64,000 nt of DNA from Caulobacter ginsengisoli (GCF_030814835.1 NZ_JAUSVS010000004.1:248001-312000), one strand, 5' to 3'. Positions 8,307 to 17,751 are shown, numbered from the stretch's first letter. Notes: a model not told the origin generated them from the sequence alone. A program made the numbers and translations.

Positions 8307-8704
8307 ATCGAGCGGGCGGCCGCGTGGCCCAGACGCAGGAAGGGGGCCAGCAGCAGGGCGGCCATGCCGATCTCGGCGAGCGCCATCCACAGATTGACCC
8401 GCTCGCTGGCCTGGCCTCGGGCCATGGAGAGGCCGTGGCCGGCGGCGGCGCCGAACCACAGGAAGGAAAGGGTCAGGGCCATCGCTGAGCCGAGGGCCGG
8501 GGCATAGCCCAGGAAGGCGGCCGTCGCCCCGTGGCTGACCAGCAGCATGGCCCCGATCACCCGCGCCTGCACCCGCCCCGCCTCCTCGCCCCAGGGACCG
8601 GCGGCGATGCGGATCGCCGCCTGGTCTGGCCGGGCCAGCACGAAGCCGCCCAGGGCGCCGCCCAGGCTGCAGGCCAGGATGGCGAGGAGAATCGAAAACA
8701 TCAT
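8294..8704 (-). CDS. Small four-span membrane protein of unknown function
   Basis: 136 residues with hydrophobic spans at about 3-23, 46-66, 70-90 and 106-124. No family could be named with confidence. No catalytic motif or cysteine pattern is seen apart from one Cys in the first span. The start is at the first of two adjacent Met codons (8704 or 8701). It stands between the VOC gene and the Cry-like toxin gene on the same strand, with 25 and 125 bases between them, so a loose operon is possible but no promoter can be pointed to. The 3' end carries a 13-base tandem duplication that includes the stop codon. Confidence 0.6.
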   Translation of the reverse strand: MMFSILLAILACSLGGALGGFVLARPDQAAIRIAAGPWGEEAGRVQARVIGAMLLVSHGATAAFLGYAPALGSAMALTLSFLWFGAAAGHGLSMARGQASERVNLWMALAEIGMAALLLAPFLRLGHAAARSINYL

Positions 8705-8729
8705 TCACGGGTCTCAGGCGGGCCGGACT

Positions 8730-9116
8730 TCAGGCGGGGGCGTGGCAGACCGCTTCGACATTGAGGCCGTCCGGGTCAAGCACGAATGCGCCATAGTAGT
8801 TGGGGTGATAATGTGGCCGAAGCCCCGGCGGGCCATTGTCCCGCCCGCCCGCGGCCATCGCGGCCTTGTAGAAGGCGTCCACGCCGGCCCGGTCCGGGGC
8901 GCTGAACGCCACATGCAGCCGCCCGGTGTCCGGCCCGCCGCCGCCCACCCAGAAATACGGCCTGCCCTGCGAGCCGTAGCCGATATAGGCCTGGCCGCCC
9001 GTCACCTCGGCGCTGACCTGCATGACGATGCCGATGCCCAGCGGGGCGAGGGCGGCGTCATAGAAGGCCTTGGCGCGGCCGACGTCGCTGACGGTGATGC
9101 CGATATGGTCGAGCAT
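8730..9116 (-). CDS. VOC family (glyoxalase/bleomycin-resistance/dioxygenase fold) protein
   Basis: 128 residues. The family pattern is complete: MLDHIGITVSDVGRAKAFYD at the N-terminus, a central YIGYGSQGRPYFWVGG, then HVAFSAPDRAGVDAFY and the closing YGAFVLDPDGLNVEAVCH. The H at residue 4, the H of HVAF and the E of NVEAVCH are positioned as metal ligands in this fold. The YGAFVLDPDGxNxEAV ending is common in small VOC proteins annotated as glyoxalases, but the reaction cannot be told. The start at 9116 matches the conserved N-terminus; a longer open frame to 9236 would run through the groES promoter and CIRCE element. Confidence 0.85.
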   Translation of the reverse strand: MLDHIGITVSDVGRAKAFYDAALAPLGIGIVMQVSAEVTGGQAYIGYGSQGRPYFWVGGGGPDTGRLHVAFSAPDRAGVDAFYKAAMAAGGRDNGPPGLRPHYHPNYYGAFVLDPDGLNVEAVCHAPA

Positions 9117-9185
9117 GATGATCCTCCCTGGCCTCCACCCTGGGGCCTGACCTGAACATATAGGCGCCGTCCGCCGGCCCGGCGC

Positions 9186-9214
9186 CTTGACTCTGATCAG
9201 TCCCGACCCTACCT
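9186..9214 (+). promoter_or_regulatory. Putative heat-shock (sigma-32-type) promoter of groES-groEL
   Basis: CTTGACT (9186-9192) and CCCTACCT (9207-9214) are separated by 14 bases, close to the sigma-32 pattern CTTGAAA-N11-16-CCCCATNT. TTGACT with TACCTC 17 bases on could also act as a housekeeping promoter. It lies just upstream of the CIRCE element. Confidence 0.5.
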
Positions 9215-9225
9215 CCCAGCCTGCG

Positions 9226-9252
9226 TTGGCACTCACATGGCCCGACTGCTAA
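9226..9252. promoter_or_regulatory. CIRCE element (HrcA operator)
   Basis: TTGGCACTC (9226-9234), nine bases, then GACTGCTAA (9244-9252). The consensus is TTAGCACTC-N9-GAGTGCTAA, so there is one mismatch in each arm and the spacing is exact. The site lies about 60 bases before groES, as usual for HrcA-repressed groESL operons. Confidence 0.85.
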
Positions 9253-9313
9253 CAGCGGTCTGCCTGAGCGCCGGCCACCCCTTTCGCATCCACGTTCGGA
9301 CGGAGACGACCCG

Positions 9314-9601
9314 ATGAAATTTCGCCCCCTCGGCGACCGCGTGCTGGTGAAGCGCGTCGAAGAAGAAGCTAAGACCAAGGGTGGGATCATCATTCCCGAC
9401 ACCGCCAAGGAAAAGCCCCAGGAAGGCGAAGTCGTCGCCGTGGGCCCCGGCGCCCGCGACGAAAGCGGCAAGGTCCAGCCCCTGGAACTGAAGGCCGGCG
9501 ACAAGATCCTGTTCGGCAAGTGGTCGGGCACCGAAGTGAAGGTCGACGGTGAAGACCTGATCATCATGAAGGAAAGCGACGTCCTGGGCGTGCTGGCCTA
9601 A
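9314..9601 (+). CDS. groES: Co-chaperonin GroES
   Basis: 95 residues, the normal length. It forms the heptameric lid of the GroEL chamber in the cytoplasm. Typical elements are [16 protein letters not shown] at the N-terminus, the mobile loop [16 protein letters not shown] that docks on GroEL, the roof region, and the closing [15 protein letters not shown]. It is the first gene of the groES-groEL operon, 57 bases before groEL. The CIRCE element and the sigma-32-like promoter upstream indicate double heat-shock control, as known in Caulobacter. Confidence 0.98.
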   Translation: MKFRPLGDRVLVKRVEEEAKTKGGIIIPDTAKEKPQEGEVVAVGPGARDESGKVQPLELKAGDKILFGKWSGTEVKVDGEDLIIMKESDVLGVLA

Positions 9602-11296
<1,695 letters not shown>

Positions 11297-11322
11297 GAAG
11301 TCTGAGACATCGAGACGAGAGA

Positions 11323-11352
11323 GGGCGGGGCCGAAAGGCTCCGCCCTTTTCT
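11323..11352 (+). terminator. Rho-independent terminator of groES-groEL
   Basis: GGGCGGGGCC (11323-11332) pairs with GGCTCCGCCC (11337-11346) around a GAAA tetraloop and is followed by TTTTCTTT. Confidence 0.9.
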
Positions 11353-11415
11353 TTGGCTTGACCCGGCCGTCCTGGGCGACCAGCGTGCCGGCCAATCTTT
11401 CTGGGAGTATCCGTT

Positions 11416-11808
11416 TTGATCTTTCGTCTAGTTCTCGCCGCGGCCCTGGTCGCCAGCGCCGCCCCCGCGTTCACCCCCTCCACCGCCCAGGCCGAAGCCA
11501 AGCCCCGCACGATCTGCCAGGGTTTCCGGCCGCTGTCGGGCATCCCCACCTACCTGCGCACCGTCGACTTCTATGAGGGCGCGGTAACCGACAACGCCAC
11601 CCTGGCTCCCGAAAGCTCGGGCGAGACCGACGGCAAGCTGGTCAACAAGTGGAGCTTCAGCGCCGGCCAGAAGATCACCCTGGTCTGTGGCTACGGCGGC
11701 TCCAAGCAGGTTCGCATCCTGCCCAAGACCATCACCTTCTGCACCGCCACCTTCGAGGCGGCCAGGCGCACCACCAACTGGCAGCCGGTCGACGTCTCCT
11801 GCGGCTAG
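11416..11808 (+). CDS. Small exported protein of unknown function
   Basis: 130 residues starting at TTG. The start is supported by GGGAG at 11403-11407, eight bases before, and because the signal peptide (IFRLVLAAALVASAAPAF, with A-Q-A cleavage near residue 26) begins there. The mature part has four cysteines, C-Q-G-F, V-C-G-Y, F-C-T-A and the penultimate C-G, probably two periplasmic disulfides, and a GQKITLVCGYGGS segment. I do not recognise the family; the spacing recalls small exported proteins named after STY0301, but this is a guess. It lies alone between the groEL terminator and the rplJ leader. Confidence 0.65.
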   Translation: MIFRLVLAAALVASAAPAFTPSTAQAEAKPRTICQGFRPLSGIPTYLRTVDFYEGAVTDNATLAPESSGETDGKLVNKWSFSAGQKITLVCGYGGSKQVRILPKTITFCTATFEAARRTTNWQPVDVSCG

Positions 11809-11840
11809 CCTTTCCTTCTCCGCTTCGCGGGGAGGAAAGG
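11809..11840. terminator. Palindrome at the end of the small exported gene
   Basis: CCTTTCC..CTCCGC and GCGGGG..GGAAAGG pair around TTCG directly after the stop codon. No T-run follows in either direction, so it may be a weak terminator, an mRNA-end stabiliser or a dispersed palindromic repeat. Confidence 0.45.
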
Positions 11841-12144
11841 GCGCGCGGTTGAAATCGCCGACGTCTTGCTCTATACGCCCCGCTTCCGCCGCCCGGCTCC
11901 GCCAGGCGACGGTCCTGTTTGAGAACTGCGGAACGCCGGGGTCACCGGCGCTGTAATCGAGGAAGAGCCCTTCCTCGCCGTCGGGAGACAGGGATAGCGA
12001 CGCCGGTTCGCCGGGCTCCATTGCGGGCCCGATCCCGGCCGACTTTCCTTGGGACAGGTCTGACGACGCCCGCTTGGGAGCGATCCCGCGTGGACGTTTA
12101 CGGCGTTCGGATGGTCCGAACGCCGAGAAGAGTAGGAGACCGCA
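11841..12144 (+). promoter_or_regulatory. rplJ leader region with an 11-base hairpin
   Basis: About 300 bases without a gene in front of rplJ. Just before the ribosome-binding site (AGGAGA, about 12134) lies a perfect stem: 12101-12111 pairs with 12115-12125 around TGG. There is no U-tract, so it is not a simple terminator. L10-L12 binding to its own leader is the known control of rplJL, and this hairpin is the obvious candidate part of that site. A smaller inverted repeat (GCCGGGGTCACCGGC) lies near 11936. No promoter could be fixed. Confidence 0.45.
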
Positions 12145-12660
12145 ATGGACCGCGCACAAAAAGCGGAAGCGATCGAAGCCCTAAAGGGCGTCTTCGCGGA
12201 TGCCGGCGCCGTGGTCGTGACCCACTATATGGGTCTGACCGTTGCGGAAATGACGGACCTGCGTCTGCGCCTCCGCAAGGATGGCGCGGCGCTGAAGGTG
12301 GTGAAGAACACTCTGGTTCAGAAGGCCCTCGGCGGGTCGGTCGGCGAAGCGGGCGACGCCCTCTTCTCGGGCCCGGTCGCCATCGCCTATGCGCCGGACG
12401 CCGTCACCGCCGCCAAGGTCACGGCCCAGTACGCCAAGGAGAACGACAAGTTCACCGTCATTGGCGGCCTGATGGGCCAACAGGTCCTGGACGCCAAGGG
12501 CGTCGATACGCTGGCCAAGCTGCCTTCGCTCGACGAACTCCGCGGCAAGATCGTGGGCCTTCTCCAGGCTCCGGCGACCAAGATCGCCGGCATCCTGCAG
12601 GCTCCGGCCGGCCAGCTGGCCCGCGTCGTTGGCGCCTATGCCGCCAAAGACGCCGCCTGA
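12145..12660 (+). CDS. rplJ: 50S ribosomal protein L10
   Basis: 171 residues. L10 anchors the L7/L12 stalk on 23S rRNA. The N-terminus MDRAQKAEAIEALKGVFADA, the HYMGLTVAEMTDLRLRLR segment, the VVKNTLVQKAL box and the ATKIAGILQAPAGQLARVV C-terminus, which carries the L12-binding helix, are all typical. rplL follows 48 bases later, the universal order. Unusually for many bacteria, rplK-rplA are not directly upstream; groEL and a small exported gene are. It is probably autoregulated through its leader hairpin. Confidence 0.98.
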   Translation: MDRAQKAEAIEALKGVFADAGAVVVTHYMGLTVAEMTDLRLRLRKDGAALKVVKNTLVQKALGGSVGEAGDALFSGPVAIAYAPDAVTAAKVTAQYAKENDKFTVIGGLMGQQVLDAKGVDTLAKLPSLDELRGKIVGLLQAPATKIAGILQAPAGQLARVVGAYAAKDAA

Positions 12661-12708
12661 CCGTCATCTTCGCACAATCGACAAACACACCCTCAAGGAA
12701 CCTATCCC

Positions 12709-13092
12709 ATGTCCAAGCTTGAAAAGATCGTCGACGAACTGTCGACCCTGACCGTCCTGGAAGCCGCTGAGCTGTCCAAGATGCTGGAAGAAAAGTGGGG
12801 CGTCAGCGCCGCCGCCCCGGTGGCCGCCGCCGCCGCCGGCCCGGCCGCCGCCGCCCCGGCTGAAGCCGCCGAAGAGCAAACCGAGTTCACCGTCGTCCTG
12901 ACCGGCGGTGGCGACAAGAAGATCAACGTGATCAAGGAAGTCCGCTCGGTTCGTCCGGACCTCGGCCTGAAGGAAGCCAAGGACCTGGTCGAAGGCGCTC
13001 CGCAGAACGTCGTCGAGAACGTCTCCAAGCAGGTCGCCGACGAAATCAAGAAGAAGCTCGAAGAAGCCGGCGCCTCGGTCCAAGTGAAGTAG
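12709..13092 (+). CDS. rplL: 50S ribosomal protein L7/L12
   Basis: 127 residues. It forms the multi-copy flexible stalk that recruits elongation factors. The N-terminal dimerisation part ([20 protein letters not shown]) is followed by an Ala/Pro-rich hinge at about 35-58. The C-terminal globular domain contains [20 protein letters not shown] and [13 protein letters not shown], the factor-binding surface. It ends with a palindrome and a strong terminator, and rpoB is not adjacent: the next polymerase gene starts 11.5 kb further on. Confidence 0.98.
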   Translation: MSKLEKIVDELSTLTVLEAAELSKMLEEKWGVSAAAPVAAAAAGPAAAAPAEAAEEQTEFTVVLTGGGDKKINVIKEVRSVRPDLGLKEAKDLVEGAPQNVVENVSKQVADEIKKKLEEAGASVQVK

Positions 13093-13121
13093 CCGATGGG
13101 GCGCATCGAGCCCCACGAGCT

Positions 13122-13141
13122 ATCCCCGCGAAAGCGGGGAT
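13122..13141. repeat. REP-like palindrome ATCCCCGC-GAAA-GCGGGGAT
   Basis: A perfect 8-base stem closed by GAAA, followed by CCAG. This sequence type is a common dispersed intergenic element in Caulobacter and related genomes. It lies between rplL and its terminator and could also protect the transcript end. Confidence 0.6.
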
Positions 13142-13157
13142 CCAGCGCCTAAAGTTG

Positions 13158-13187
13158 ACGGCCTCGGGGCTTCCCCGGGGCCGTTTT
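13158..13187. terminator. Terminator between rplL and cdd, probably bidirectional
   Basis: ACGGCCTCGGGG (13158-13169) pairs with CCCCGGGGCCGT (13173-13184) and runs into TTTTCTATTT. It serves rplJ-rplL. The reverse-strand cdd gene ends at 13188, so the same stem may end it too, although the reverse side has no clean T-run. Confidence 0.8.
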
Positions 13188-13610
13188 CTATTTCACGGGC
13201 AGACTGAACGCATTCGGCAGCAGGGCCTGCAGGCTGACCCGCTCCATGGTCCCGCCCGACCCCACCATCACCACCTCGCACCCTTCCGGAGACGCCAACT
13301 CGGCGATGCGCTGGCGGCAGGCGCCGCAGGGCTGGACGGCGATCCGCTCGCCGGCGGTTTCGGCGGTGACATAGACGGTGCGGGCCCGCCGCGCCCCGCC
13401 GGCCGCGATCATCGCCGCCAGGGCCGAGACCTCGGCGCAGTTGCCGATCGGATAGGCGGCGTTCTCGACATTGCAGCCGGCGTGCAAGGCCCCCTGGTCG
13501 TCCTCGACCACCGCCGCGACCTGGAATTTGGAATAGGGGCAGTAGGCGTTGGCCAGCTGGGTTTCCAGGCGGCTCAGCAGGTCTGCGGCGATCACGGATG
13601 GACGTCCCAT
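13188..13610 (-). CDS. cdd: Cytidine deaminase
   Basis: 140 residues, the length of the homotetrameric class. It deaminates cytidine and deoxycytidine to uridine forms in pyrimidine salvage. Substrate-binding YCPYSKFQVAAVV and NVENAAYP are clear. The zinc site has three cysteines: Cys in GNCAEVSA, with the catalytic Glu of C-A-E, and two in PCGACRQ; a Cys instead of His in the first position is the tetrameric-class feature. It is convergent with rplL and has no close partner gene on its strand. Confidence 0.96.
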   Translation of the reverse strand: MGRPSVIAADLLSRLETQLANAYCPYSKFQVAAVVEDDQGALHAGCNVENAAYPIGNCAEVSALAAMIAAGGARRARTVYVTAETAGERIAVQPCGACRQRIAELASPEGCEVVMVGSGGTMERVSLQALLPNAFSLPVK

Positions 13611-13737
13611 GCCGAACTCCAGCTCAAGGGACGAGCATGGATGGCCCGGCTTTCCTTTCGCGTCAATGCCTTGCCCTTAGGTGAGCCTTGACCTCTCCGG
13701 GCGTGGCGCGATTGTGCGGCCCATCGGGAGGAAGACC

Positions 13738-15402
13738 ATGAGCAACGACCTGGAAGCCGACTACATCATCGTCGGGGCGGGCAGCGCCGGCTGCGTGCTG
13801 GCCAACCGGCTGAGCGCCGACGGCAAGACCCGGGTCCTGCTCCTGGAAGCCGGCGGCGACGATCGGCCGACCAAGGAGCCCTCGCAGTTCCTCTCCAACC
13901 TGATGATCCACGTGCCGGTCGGCTACGCCCAGACCCTGAAGGATCCCAAGGTCAACTGGCTCTATCCCACCGAGCCCGATCCCGGCACGGGAGGCCGGGT
14001 CCATATGTGGCCGCGCGGCAAGGTGCTGGGCGGGTCGTCCTCGATCAATGGCCTGCTCTATATCCGCGGCCAGCATGCCGACTATGACGGCTGGCGCCAG
14101 CTGGGCTGCGAGGGCTGGAGCTGGGACGATGTGCGGCCCTACTTCCTGCGCGCCGAGCACCAGGAACGCGGGGCGGGCGATTTCCACGCCACCGGCGGGC
14201 CGCTGAACGTCTCGGACGTCACCACCACCCATGAGGTGTCGGACGCCGTGGTCGAGGCCTGTGTCGAGGCCGGCATTCCGCGCAATCCGGACGTCAACGG
14301 CGCCGACCAGGAGGGGGTCTGCTACTACCAGCTGACCGTCAAGAACGGCCAGCGCTGCTCGGCCGCCGTCGCCTATCTGCACCCGGCCATGGGCCGCGCC
14401 AACCTGCGCGTCGAGACCCGGGCCCTGACCGGCAAGGTATTGTTCGAGGGCAAGCGCGCCGTCGGGGTCGAGTTCACGCAAGGCGGCGTCACGCGCACCG
14501 CCAAGGCGGCCAGGGAGGTCATCCTCTGCGGCGGGGCGATCAACTCGCCCCAGCTGCTGCAGCTCTCGGGCATCGGCCCGGCGGCTCTGCTGAAACAGCA
14601 TGGCATCGAGGTCCTGGTCGACGCTCCCGGGGTCGGGGAGAACCTGCAGGACCACTATGTGATGAGCGTCACCTATCGCCTGAAAGCCGGCACGGTCTCG
14701 GTCAACGAGCTGACCAAGGGGCCGCGTTTCCTCGGCGAGGCGATGAAATACCTCTTCCAGCGCAAGGGCCTGCTGACCCTGTCGGCCGCCCATATCGCGG
14801 CCTTCTGCAAGTCGCGTCCGGACCTGTCGTCGCCGGATATCCAGTTCCACATCCTGCCGGCCACCATGGACGTCGAGAAGCTGGTCAACGAGCAGAAGAT
14901 GGAGCTGGAGGGCGCGCCCGGCCTGACCATCGCCCCCTGCCAGGTGCGACCGGAGAGCCGCGGCGCGATCCGCATCGTCTCGGCCGATCCGACCGTCTAT
15001 CCCTCGATCCAGCCCAACTACCTCTCCAACCCGCTGGACCAGGAGGTGGCGGTGGCCTCGCTTAAATGGTCGCGCGCGATCGCCAGCCAGCCGGCGCTCA
15101 AGCCCTATGTCGAGCATGAACTGATGCCGGGTCCCGACTTCCAGTCGGACGAGGCGCTGCTGGAGTTCGCCCGGATGAGCGGCTCGACCATCTACCACCC
15201 GGTCGGCACCTGCCAGATGGGCCATGGGCCTGGCGCCGTGGTCGATCCGCAGCTCAACGTGCGGGGGGTCGAGGGTCTGCGGGTCGTCGACGCCTCGGTG
15301 ATGCCGCGCCTGGTCTCGGGCAACACCAACGCCCCCACCATCATGATCGCCGAAAAGGCGGCCGACATGATCCTCGGCAAGACGGCGGCGCTGGCGGCAT
15401 AA
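13738..15402 (+). CDS. GMC-family FAD-dependent oxidoreductase (choline/alcohol dehydrogenase-like)
   Basis: 554 residues. The N-terminal ADYIIVGAGSAGCVLANRLS is the Rossmann FAD-binding motif and LLLEAGGDD completes it. The first GMC signature region is GKVLGGSSSINGLLYIRG and the second is GGAINSPQLLQLSGIGP. The C-terminal active-site part has YHPVGTCQMG, with the catalytic His, and LRVVDASVMPRLVSGNTNAP. The enzyme oxidises an alcohol to the aldehyde; BetA-like and long-chain alcohol dehydrogenase-like members look alike, so the substrate is open. The ATG at 13738 was chosen because GGGAGGA lies just in front; an upstream GTG would add 19 unmatched residues. It stands alone and ends in a hairpin. 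Confidence 0.92.
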   Translation: MSNDLEADYIIVGAGSAGCVLANRLSADGKTRVLLLEAGGDDRPTKEPSQFLSNLMIHVPVGYAQTLKDPKVNWLYPTEPDPGTGGRVHMWPRGKVLGGSSSINGLLYIRGQHADYDGWRQLGCEGWSWDDVRPYFLRAEHQERGAGDFHATGGPLNVSDVTTTHEVSDAVVEACVEAGIPRNPDVNGADQEGVCYYQLTVKNGQRCSAAVAYLHPAMGRANLRVETRALTGKVLFEGKRAVGVEFTQGGVTRTAKAAREVILCGGAINSPQLLQLSGIGPAALLKQHGIEVLVDAPGVGENLQDHYVMSVTYRLKAGTVSVNELTKGPRFLGEAMKYLFQRKGLLTLSAAHIAAFCKSRPDLSSPDIQFHILPATMDVEKLVNEQKMELEGAPGLTIAPCQVRPESRGAIRIVSADPTVYPSIQPNYLSNPLDQEVAVASLKWSRAIASQPALKPYVEHELMPGPDFQSDEALLEFARMSGSTIYHPVGTCQMGHGPGAVVDPQLNVRGVEGLRVVDASVMPRLVSGNTNAPTIMIAEKAADMILGKTAALAA

Positions 15403-15410
15403 GGGTTTGA

Positions 15411-15436
15411 TGAGGGCGGGTGTGAATCCGCCCTCA
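15411..15436 (+). terminator. Hairpin after the GMC oxidoreductase gene
   Basis: TGAGGGCGG (15411-15419) pairs with CCGCCCTCA (15428-15436) around an 8-base loop, eight bases after the stop. Only a weak T-rich stretch (CCCTATTTCC) follows. Confidence 0.5.
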
Positions 15437-15630
15437 ACCCTATTTCCCAGGATTTCCTTGTTCGTCCAGCCTATTCATGAGATACGACTTAAATCGAACA
15501 TCGAAATGGCGCGGCTCGCAACTTCGGATCATCCCTTCGGGGACCGAGATCGCCCTCCAAAACCCTCGAGATTTTTGATCGCTCGGCCGCATCTCGCGGG
15601 CTGAATACAATCTACGCAAGGTTATCATCT

Positions 15631-15840
15631 ATGGCTACCGGCACCGTTAAGTGGTTCAACGCGCAAAAAGGCTTCGGCTTCATCGCTCCCGATGAAGGCG
15701 GCGGCGACGTGTTCGTCCACATCTCCGCGGTCGAGCGCTCCTCGCTCGGCTCGATCCATGAAGGCCAGAAGCTCAACTATGAGCTCGAGCGCGACGCCCG
15801 CAACGGCAAGATGTCGGCCGGTCAACTGTCGGCCGGCTAA
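15631..15840 (+). CDS. cspA: Cold-shock domain protein (CspA family)
   Basis: 69 residues, one cold-shock domain. It opens MATGTVKWFNAQKGFGFIAP, in which KGFGFI is RNP1, followed by VFVHISAVERSS with RNP2 VFVHI. It binds single-stranded nucleic acid, melting RNA structure. The gene has an untranslated region of up to 190 bases with possible stems and no obvious strong ribosome-binding site, which fits the post-transcriptional control known for cspA genes. A strong terminator follows. Caulobacteria have several paralogues, so the symbol marks the family, and cold induction is not shown. Confidence 0.93.
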   Translation: MATGTVKWFNAQKGFGFIAPDEGGGDVFVHISAVERSSLGSIHEGQKLNYELERDARNGKMSAGQLSAG

Positions 15841-15865
15841 GGCCCGCTGACACTACCGTCTGTTT

Positions 15866-15899
15866 AAACGGGCCGGCCCTGCGCCGGCCCGTTTTTCTT
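15866..15899 (+). terminator. Rho-independent terminator of the cold-shock gene
   Basis: AAACGGGCCGGC (15866-15877) pairs with GCCGGCCCGTTT (15883-15894) around CCTGC and continues into TTCTTTG. All twelve pairs are Watson-Crick. Confidence 0.92.
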
Positions 15900-15989
15900 T
15901 GTCCCCGCCCAATGTCACCGATCCGACGCATTAAATCCCTGTGGGGACCCCAGGCGTGATAGGATCATCTCAAATCTGGAGCCTTCGTC

Positions 15990-16253
15990 ATGAGCCGCGC
16001 ATCGTCCAAGGCGGTTCTGCCGCCCCAGCCCCTCGGCATCGGCGGCCTGCGTAACGCCATCCAGACCGCGGAGGCGGCCGGCGGCAAGCGCGGCGCCATG
16101 ACCCTGCACCTGACCTTCCGCGACGCGGCGCTGATCAAGCGCAGCCGCGAGGTCAGCGTCGACGAGGTCCGCTTCACCGACGGGGTGATGCACTTCATGG
16201 ACGTCAAGGTCGTCATTGGCGACGTGGCCATGAGCAACCTGCAGGCCGACTAG
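15990..16253 (+). CDS. Small protein of unknown function
   Basis: 87 residues, no signal peptide or membrane span. The first 25 residues are probably unstructured. The rest alternates strand and helix (GAMTLHLTFRDAALIKRSRE, then VDEVRFTDGVMHFMDVKVVI). I do not recognise a family. Coding is supported by a clean frame, codon use like the neighbours, and the position of its stop, which overlaps the end of the TetR gene on the other strand by four bases. It may belong to a small lineage-specific family. Confidence 0.5.
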   Translation: MSRASSKAVLPPQPLGIGGLRNAIQTAEAAGGKRGAMTLHLTFRDAALIKRSREVSVDEVRFTDGVMHFMDVKVVIGDVAMSNLQAD

Positions 16254-16852
16254 CTGCTCTTGGTCCAGGGATGGGCCGCCAGGATCGGGTCCTTGGCCAT
16301 CCGCACCACCGCCTGCTGAGGCAGGTCCAGCATGCCGCGCAGCTCCGGGCCCATCAGGGCCTCGGCGAAGGCGTGGTTGGCGACATTCAGCACCAGCCGC
16401 CGCACCTGGACGCCGTCATAGTCGGGCAGGTCGCGGAACGGGGCCTCCAGGGCCGAGACCAGGGCGCGGATCTGGCCCCCGATCGGCGACAGCTGCTGGG
16501 TCTCGTCGTTCAGGGCCAGCCAGGCGGCCAGCTTGGCCGCCCCGCCCTCCGCGAAGGCCTTGAAGACGATATCCACCGGCGCGCCCGGCTCGGCCGCCCC
16601 CTCGCGCACCGCCGCCACCGCCGCCTCCAGGGCCGCGACCAGGTCGCTGACCATCGAGGCCATCAGGGCCGCCTGCAGTTCGCCGGCGCTGCCGAAATGA
16701 TGCAGCAGGTTGCCGTGGCTCATGCCCAGCTTGGCCGCCACCGCCTTGAGCGTCACCGCCGCCGGTCCCGCCTCCAGCAGGATGTCGCGCGCCGCCGCCA
16801 CCGCCTCGGAGCGGGCCGCCTCCGGGGAACGCCGCCGTCTCACTGTTGACAT
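16250..16852 (-). CDS. TetR-family transcriptional regulator
   Basis: 200 residues. The N-terminal helix-turn-helix is canonical: AARDILLEAGPAAVTLKAVA, then AKLGMSHGNLLHHFGSAGEL, with the LHHFGS recognition helix end. The C-terminal helical ligand-binding part has no recognisable ligand signature. It is divergent from the PF10118-type gene, and a perfect TGACA-TTTT-TGTCA palindrome overlaps its own start codon and the putative -35 box of that gene. It is therefore likely to repress both itself and the neighbour. A very similar TetR/PF10118 pair occurs at 43257-44786, with a matching NLSHHFGSA helix. Confidence 0.9.
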   Translation of the reverse strand: MSTVRRRRSPEAARSEAVAAARDILLEAGPAAVTLKAVAAKLGMSHGNLLHHFGSAGELQAALMASMVSDLVAALEAAVAAVREGAAEPGAPVDIVFKAFAEGGAAKLAAWLALNDETQQLSPIGGQIRALVSALEAPFRDLPDYDGVQVRRLVLNVANHAFAEALMGPELRGMLDLPQQAVVRMAKDPILAAHPWTKSS

Positions 16853-16860
16853 TTTTGTCA
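16847..16860. promoter_or_regulatory. Candidate TetR operator overlapping a -35 box
   Basis: TGACATTTTTGTCA is a perfect inverted repeat with a 4-base centre. TTGACA (16846-16851) is a perfect -35 box pointing toward the gene at 16906, although the best -10 (TTCTAT, 16871) is 19 bases away. The start codon of the TetR gene lies inside the palindrome, suiting self-repression and repression of the divergent gene. Confidence 0.5.
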
Positions 16861-16905
16861 GTAGAATCCATTCTATCTCGGTCAGGGGGACTATGGAGAA
16901 GCCGC

Positions 16906-17751
16906 ATGATCGACGCCAGCCGCACCCCCGCCGATCTGACCATCCAGCCCCGAAACTATCGTTTCCAGTCAGAACAGGCCGAGGGCCGCTGGTGGCTGAA
17001 CGGCGATCCGCTGGCGACGGCCTGGCACAATGCGCTCAGCGGCACCTTTCCCGAGGGCGAGAAGCTGTTCATCGAGGCGGTGGCCCGCTTCAAGGACCGG
17101 GTGGGCGAACCTCTGCGCGGCCAGATCGCCGCCTTTGTCCGCCAGGAGGCGGCCCATACCCGCGAGCACCTGGCCTTCAACCAGGCCCTGGCCAGGCGCT
17201 ACAACATGAGCGGTATCGAGATCCGCACCCTGAACCGGGTGGCCTTCGCCCGCACCCGGCCCCATCTGGGCCAGCTGGCCGCGACGGCGGCGCTGGAGCA
17301 TTTCACCGCCATCCTGGCCCATGACGCCCTGACCCATCCCGAGGATTTCGACGGGGCGCCCGAGGCGTTGGTCAAGCTCTGGCGCTGGCATGCGGTCGAG
17401 GAGATCGAGCACAAGGCGGTGGCCTTCGACGTGCTGGCGGCGGTGATGGCCGACCTGCCGCCGGTCCGCCGCTGGATGATGCGGTCGATCAGCATGGCCC
17501 TGATCACCCTGGCCTTCGGCCACTCGATGATCGTCAACACCGCCGACCTGCTGCGCCAGGACGGCATCGAGCCCAGGTCGATGCGCGGCGCGGCCTGGCG
17601 CTATTTCGTGTTCGGCAAGCCGGGCGTCCTGCGCCGCATCCTGCCGCATTACCTGGCCTGGTACCGGCCGGGCTTCCATCCCTGGCAGAAGGACGACCGC
17701 GCCCTGCTGGCCGGGATCGAGGACAGCCTGGTTCCGGCGGCGGCCGTTTAG
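16906..17751 (+). CDS. PF10118-type predicted metal-dependent protein (diiron/ferritin-like helices)
   Basis: 281 residues. The pattern is that of the family named predicted metal-dependent hydrolase: ADLTIQPRNYRF near the start, WHNALSGTFPEGEKLFI, QEAAHTREHLAFN, LEHFTAILAHDAL, and WRWHAVEEIEHKAVAFDV. The repeated E-x-x-H type helices (QEAAHTREH and HAVEEIEH) look like a diiron four-helix bundle, so an oxygenase-like role is at least as likely as hydrolysis. The start at 16906 sits where similarity to the paralogue at 43926 begins. It is divergent from, and probably repressed by, the TetR protein next to it. Confidence 0.85.
   Translation: MIDASRTPADLTIQPRNYRFQSEQAEGRWWLNGDPLATAWHNALSGTFPEGEKLFIEAVARFKDRVGEPLRGQIAAFVRQEAAHTREHLAFNQALARRYNMSGIEIRTLNRVAFARTRPHLGQLAATAALEHFTAILAHDALTHPEDFDGAPEALVKLWRWHAVEEIEHKAVAFDVLAAVMADLPPVRRWMMRSISMALITLAFGHSMIVNTADLLRQDGIEPRSMRGAAWRYFVFGKPGVLRRILPHYLAWYRPGFHPWQKDDRALLAGIEDSLVPAAAV

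Noticed and set aside
12101..12125. The rplJ leader stem as a rho-independent terminator
   Set aside because: No U-tract follows, and the ribosome-binding site of rplJ is right behind it.
15437..15630. Protein-coding frame in the gap before the cold-shock gene
   Set aside because: The short frame there has no ribosome-binding site and no sensible protein. The gap is better read as promoter plus a structured 5' untranslated region.
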